Assembly (NCBI GenBank): GCA_026225435.1
Contig: JAMFST010000498.1
Coordinates: forward strand, 1-6,333
Direction of reading: 5' to 3'
DNA: 6,333 nt
From: Labilithrix luteola
Lineage (GTDB): Bacteria; Myxococcota_A; Polyangia; Polyangiales; Polyangiaceae
The notes beneath the pieces are model-generated. The model was not told the DNA's origin. It saw only the letters and a program-made list of their open reading frames with translations, and made no database searches. A program made the translations under genes and the position numbers. Shown one piece after another: positions 5,169 to 6,333 of this stretch (position 1 is its first letter; every line of letters begins with the position of its first letter).

Positions 5169-6333
5169 ATGAGCGCATCCTCCGTAGTTTCCACGTCCGC
5201 ATCCGCCGCGTCCACCTCGCCCGCCGATTCGCTGGGAAAACCGCTGACGGCCCACAAGCGATTGCTTGAGTGGGTGGCGGACATGGCGAAGCTCACCGAG
5301 CCTGAGCGCATCGTGTGGTGCGACGGCTCGGAGGAAGAGCGCGCGCGCCTCACCGACGAAGCGGTGAAGCAGGGGATCCTCGAGAAGCTCAATCCCTCGA
5401 AGCTCCCCGGCTGTTACCTCCATCGCTCGAACCCGAACGACGTAGCCCGCGTCGAGAACCTGACCTTCATTTGTACGCCCACGAAGGAGGAGGCCGGCCC
5501 GACGAACAACTGGATGGCCCCCGACGAGGCCTACACCAAGATGAAGGAGCTCTTCGCCGGCTCGATGAAGGGCCGCACGATGTACGTCGTCCCGTACATC
5601 ATGGGCCCGGCCGGCTCGCCGATGTCGAAGATCGGCGTCGAGCTGACCGACAGCGTCTACGTCGCGCTCAACATGCGCATCATGACCCGCATGGGGAACA
5701 TCGCGCTGGCCATGCTCGGCGGCGACGGCGACTTCAACAAGGGGCTGCACTCCACGCTCGACGTCAACCCCGAGCGCCGCTTCATCATGCACTTCCCCCA
5801 GGACAACACCATCTGGAGCGTCGGCTCGGGCTACGGCGGCAACGTGCTGCTCGGCAAGAAGTGCCTCGCCCTGCGCATCGGCAGCTACCTGGGGAACAAG
5901 GAGGGCTGGCTCGCCGAGCACATGCTCATCCTCGGCGTCGAGTCGCCCGAAGGCGAGATGACCTACGTGGCCGCCGCCTTCCCCAGCGCCTGCGGCAAGA
6001 CCAACTTCGCCATGATGATCCCGCCCAAGCGCTTCAAGGGCTGGAAGATCTGGACCGTCGGCGACGACATCGCCTGGATGAAGGTCGGTACGGACGGACG
6101 TCTGTACGCCATCAACCCGGAAGCCGGTTACTTCGGCGTGGCGCCGGGCACGAGCGAGGTGTCGAACCCCAACGCGCTCAAGACGGTGATGAAGGACACG
6201 CTCTTCACCAACGTCGCCAAGACGCCGGACGGCGACGTCTGGTGGGAAGGCAAGGACGGCCCGGTCCCCGGAGAGCTCACCGACTGGAAGGGCAACCCCT
6301 GGAAGAAGGGCTCGACCGAGAAGGCCGCGCACC
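5169..6333 (+). CDS. pckG: Phosphoenolpyruvate carboxykinase, GTP-dependent (partial, C-terminus cut by window edge)
   Basis: The first 388 codons are present, of a usual length near 600-620. The cytosolic enzyme converts oxaloacetate plus GTP to PEP, GDP and CO2, the entry step of gluconeogenesis; the reverse reaction can be anaplerotic. It belongs to the GTP class by its overall sequence: PTNNWM (111-116), [13 protein letters not shown] (135-147), [13 protein letters not shown] (220-232), EHMLIL (250-255), the P-loop [10 protein letters not shown] with the reactive Cys275 (270-279), and VGDDIAWM (297-304). By family knowledge, R94 contacts substrate, and K230 or K231, H251 and an Asp of GDD (299/300) are the Mn2+ ligands. 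All are present, so it looks active. ATG at 5169 leaves a Ser/Ala-rich leader of about 20 residues before the conserved part. No Shine-Dalgarno is visible, so a later start cannot be excluded, but there is no Met until residue 39, already inside the domain. It is divergent from the lipoprotein gene. Confidence 0.97.
   Translation, partial: MSASSVVSTSASAASTSPADSLGKPLTAHKRLLEWVADMAKLTEPERIVWCDGSEEERARLTDEAVKQGILEKLNPSKLPGCYLHRSNPNDVARVENLTFICTPTKEEAGPTNNWMAPDEAYTKMKELFAGSMKGRTMYVVPYIMGPAGSPMSKIGVELTDSVYVALNMRIMTRMGNIALAMLGGDGDFNKGLHSTLDVNPERRFIMHFPQDNTIWSVGSGYGGNVLLGKKCLALRIGSYLGNKEGWLAEHMLILGVESPEGEMTYVAAAFPSACGKTNFAMMIPPKRFKGWKIWTVGDDIAWMKVGTDGRLYAINPEAGYFGVAPGTSEVSNPNALKTVMKDTLFTNVAKTPDGDVWWEGKDGPVPGELTDWKGNPWKKGSTEKAAH

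Noticed and set aside
5145..5177. An inverted repeat (TGCGCT/AGCGCA) around the pckG start codon as a possible start-masking structure
   Set aside because: Only six base pairs with a 21-base loop, which is easily chance in this composition and is not supported by any riboswitch-like conservation.
4854..6332. A 492-codon minus-strand open frame antisense to pckG
   Set aside because: Shadow of the well-conserved PEP carboxykinase gene. The product is Val/His/Asp-rich with no family resemblance.

Overview
The window is very GC-rich DNA in which nearly every gene has G/C at third codon positions. Three things fit a deltaproteobacterial or Myxococcota-type genome: an HDFNN-type (HPK4-like) sensor kinase paired with a stand-alone receiver, a PhnD-like binding protein with no transporter beside it, and a GTP-dependent PEP carboxykinase. 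A member of the Polyangiales (Sorangium-like) is my best guess, but this is inferred from composition and gene types. No rRNA, tRNA, CRISPR array, insertion sequence or phage gene is visible.

Layout. (1) Positions 1-890, minus strand: nearly all of an EamA/DMT-family membrane permease, with its C-terminal end cut by the left edge. (2) Positions 891-991: a divergent intergenic region with two overlapping dyad symmetries that look like an operator. (3) Positions 992-1888, plus strand: a PhnD/phosphonate-type solute-binding-fold protein with no signal peptide and no ABC transporter genes beside it. (4) Positions 1906-5092, minus strand: three co-directional genes read from high to low coordinates. 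They are a putative lipoprotein of unrecognised family (5092-4340), a membrane-bound HAMP-PAS histidine kinase (4277-2325) and a single-domain response regulator (2328-1906). Kinase and regulator overlap by four bases (GTGA) and are almost certainly translationally coupled. The lipoprotein is 62 bp upstream of the kinase, in a gap holding a 9-bp direct repeat and a GC hairpin. (5) Positions 5169-6333, plus strand: the first 388 codons of GTP-dependent phosphoenolpyruvate carboxykinase (pckG), divergent from the lipoprotein gene and cut by the right edge.

How the parts may work together. The kinase and receiver form a complete phosphotransfer pair without an output domain, so the signal must pass to another protein. 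The lipoprotein is placed to be an envelope partner of the kinase, but only its position supports that. The PhnD-like protein converges on the regulator gene with a 17-bp gap and is probably a separate unit. PEP carboxykinase is an ordinary gluconeogenic gene with no evident link to the signalling genes. I found no convincing new multi-gene system. The most unusual items are the apparently cytosolic orphan PhnD-like protein, the unrecognised lipoprotein beside a sensor kinase, and the dyads between the two divergent genes on the left.
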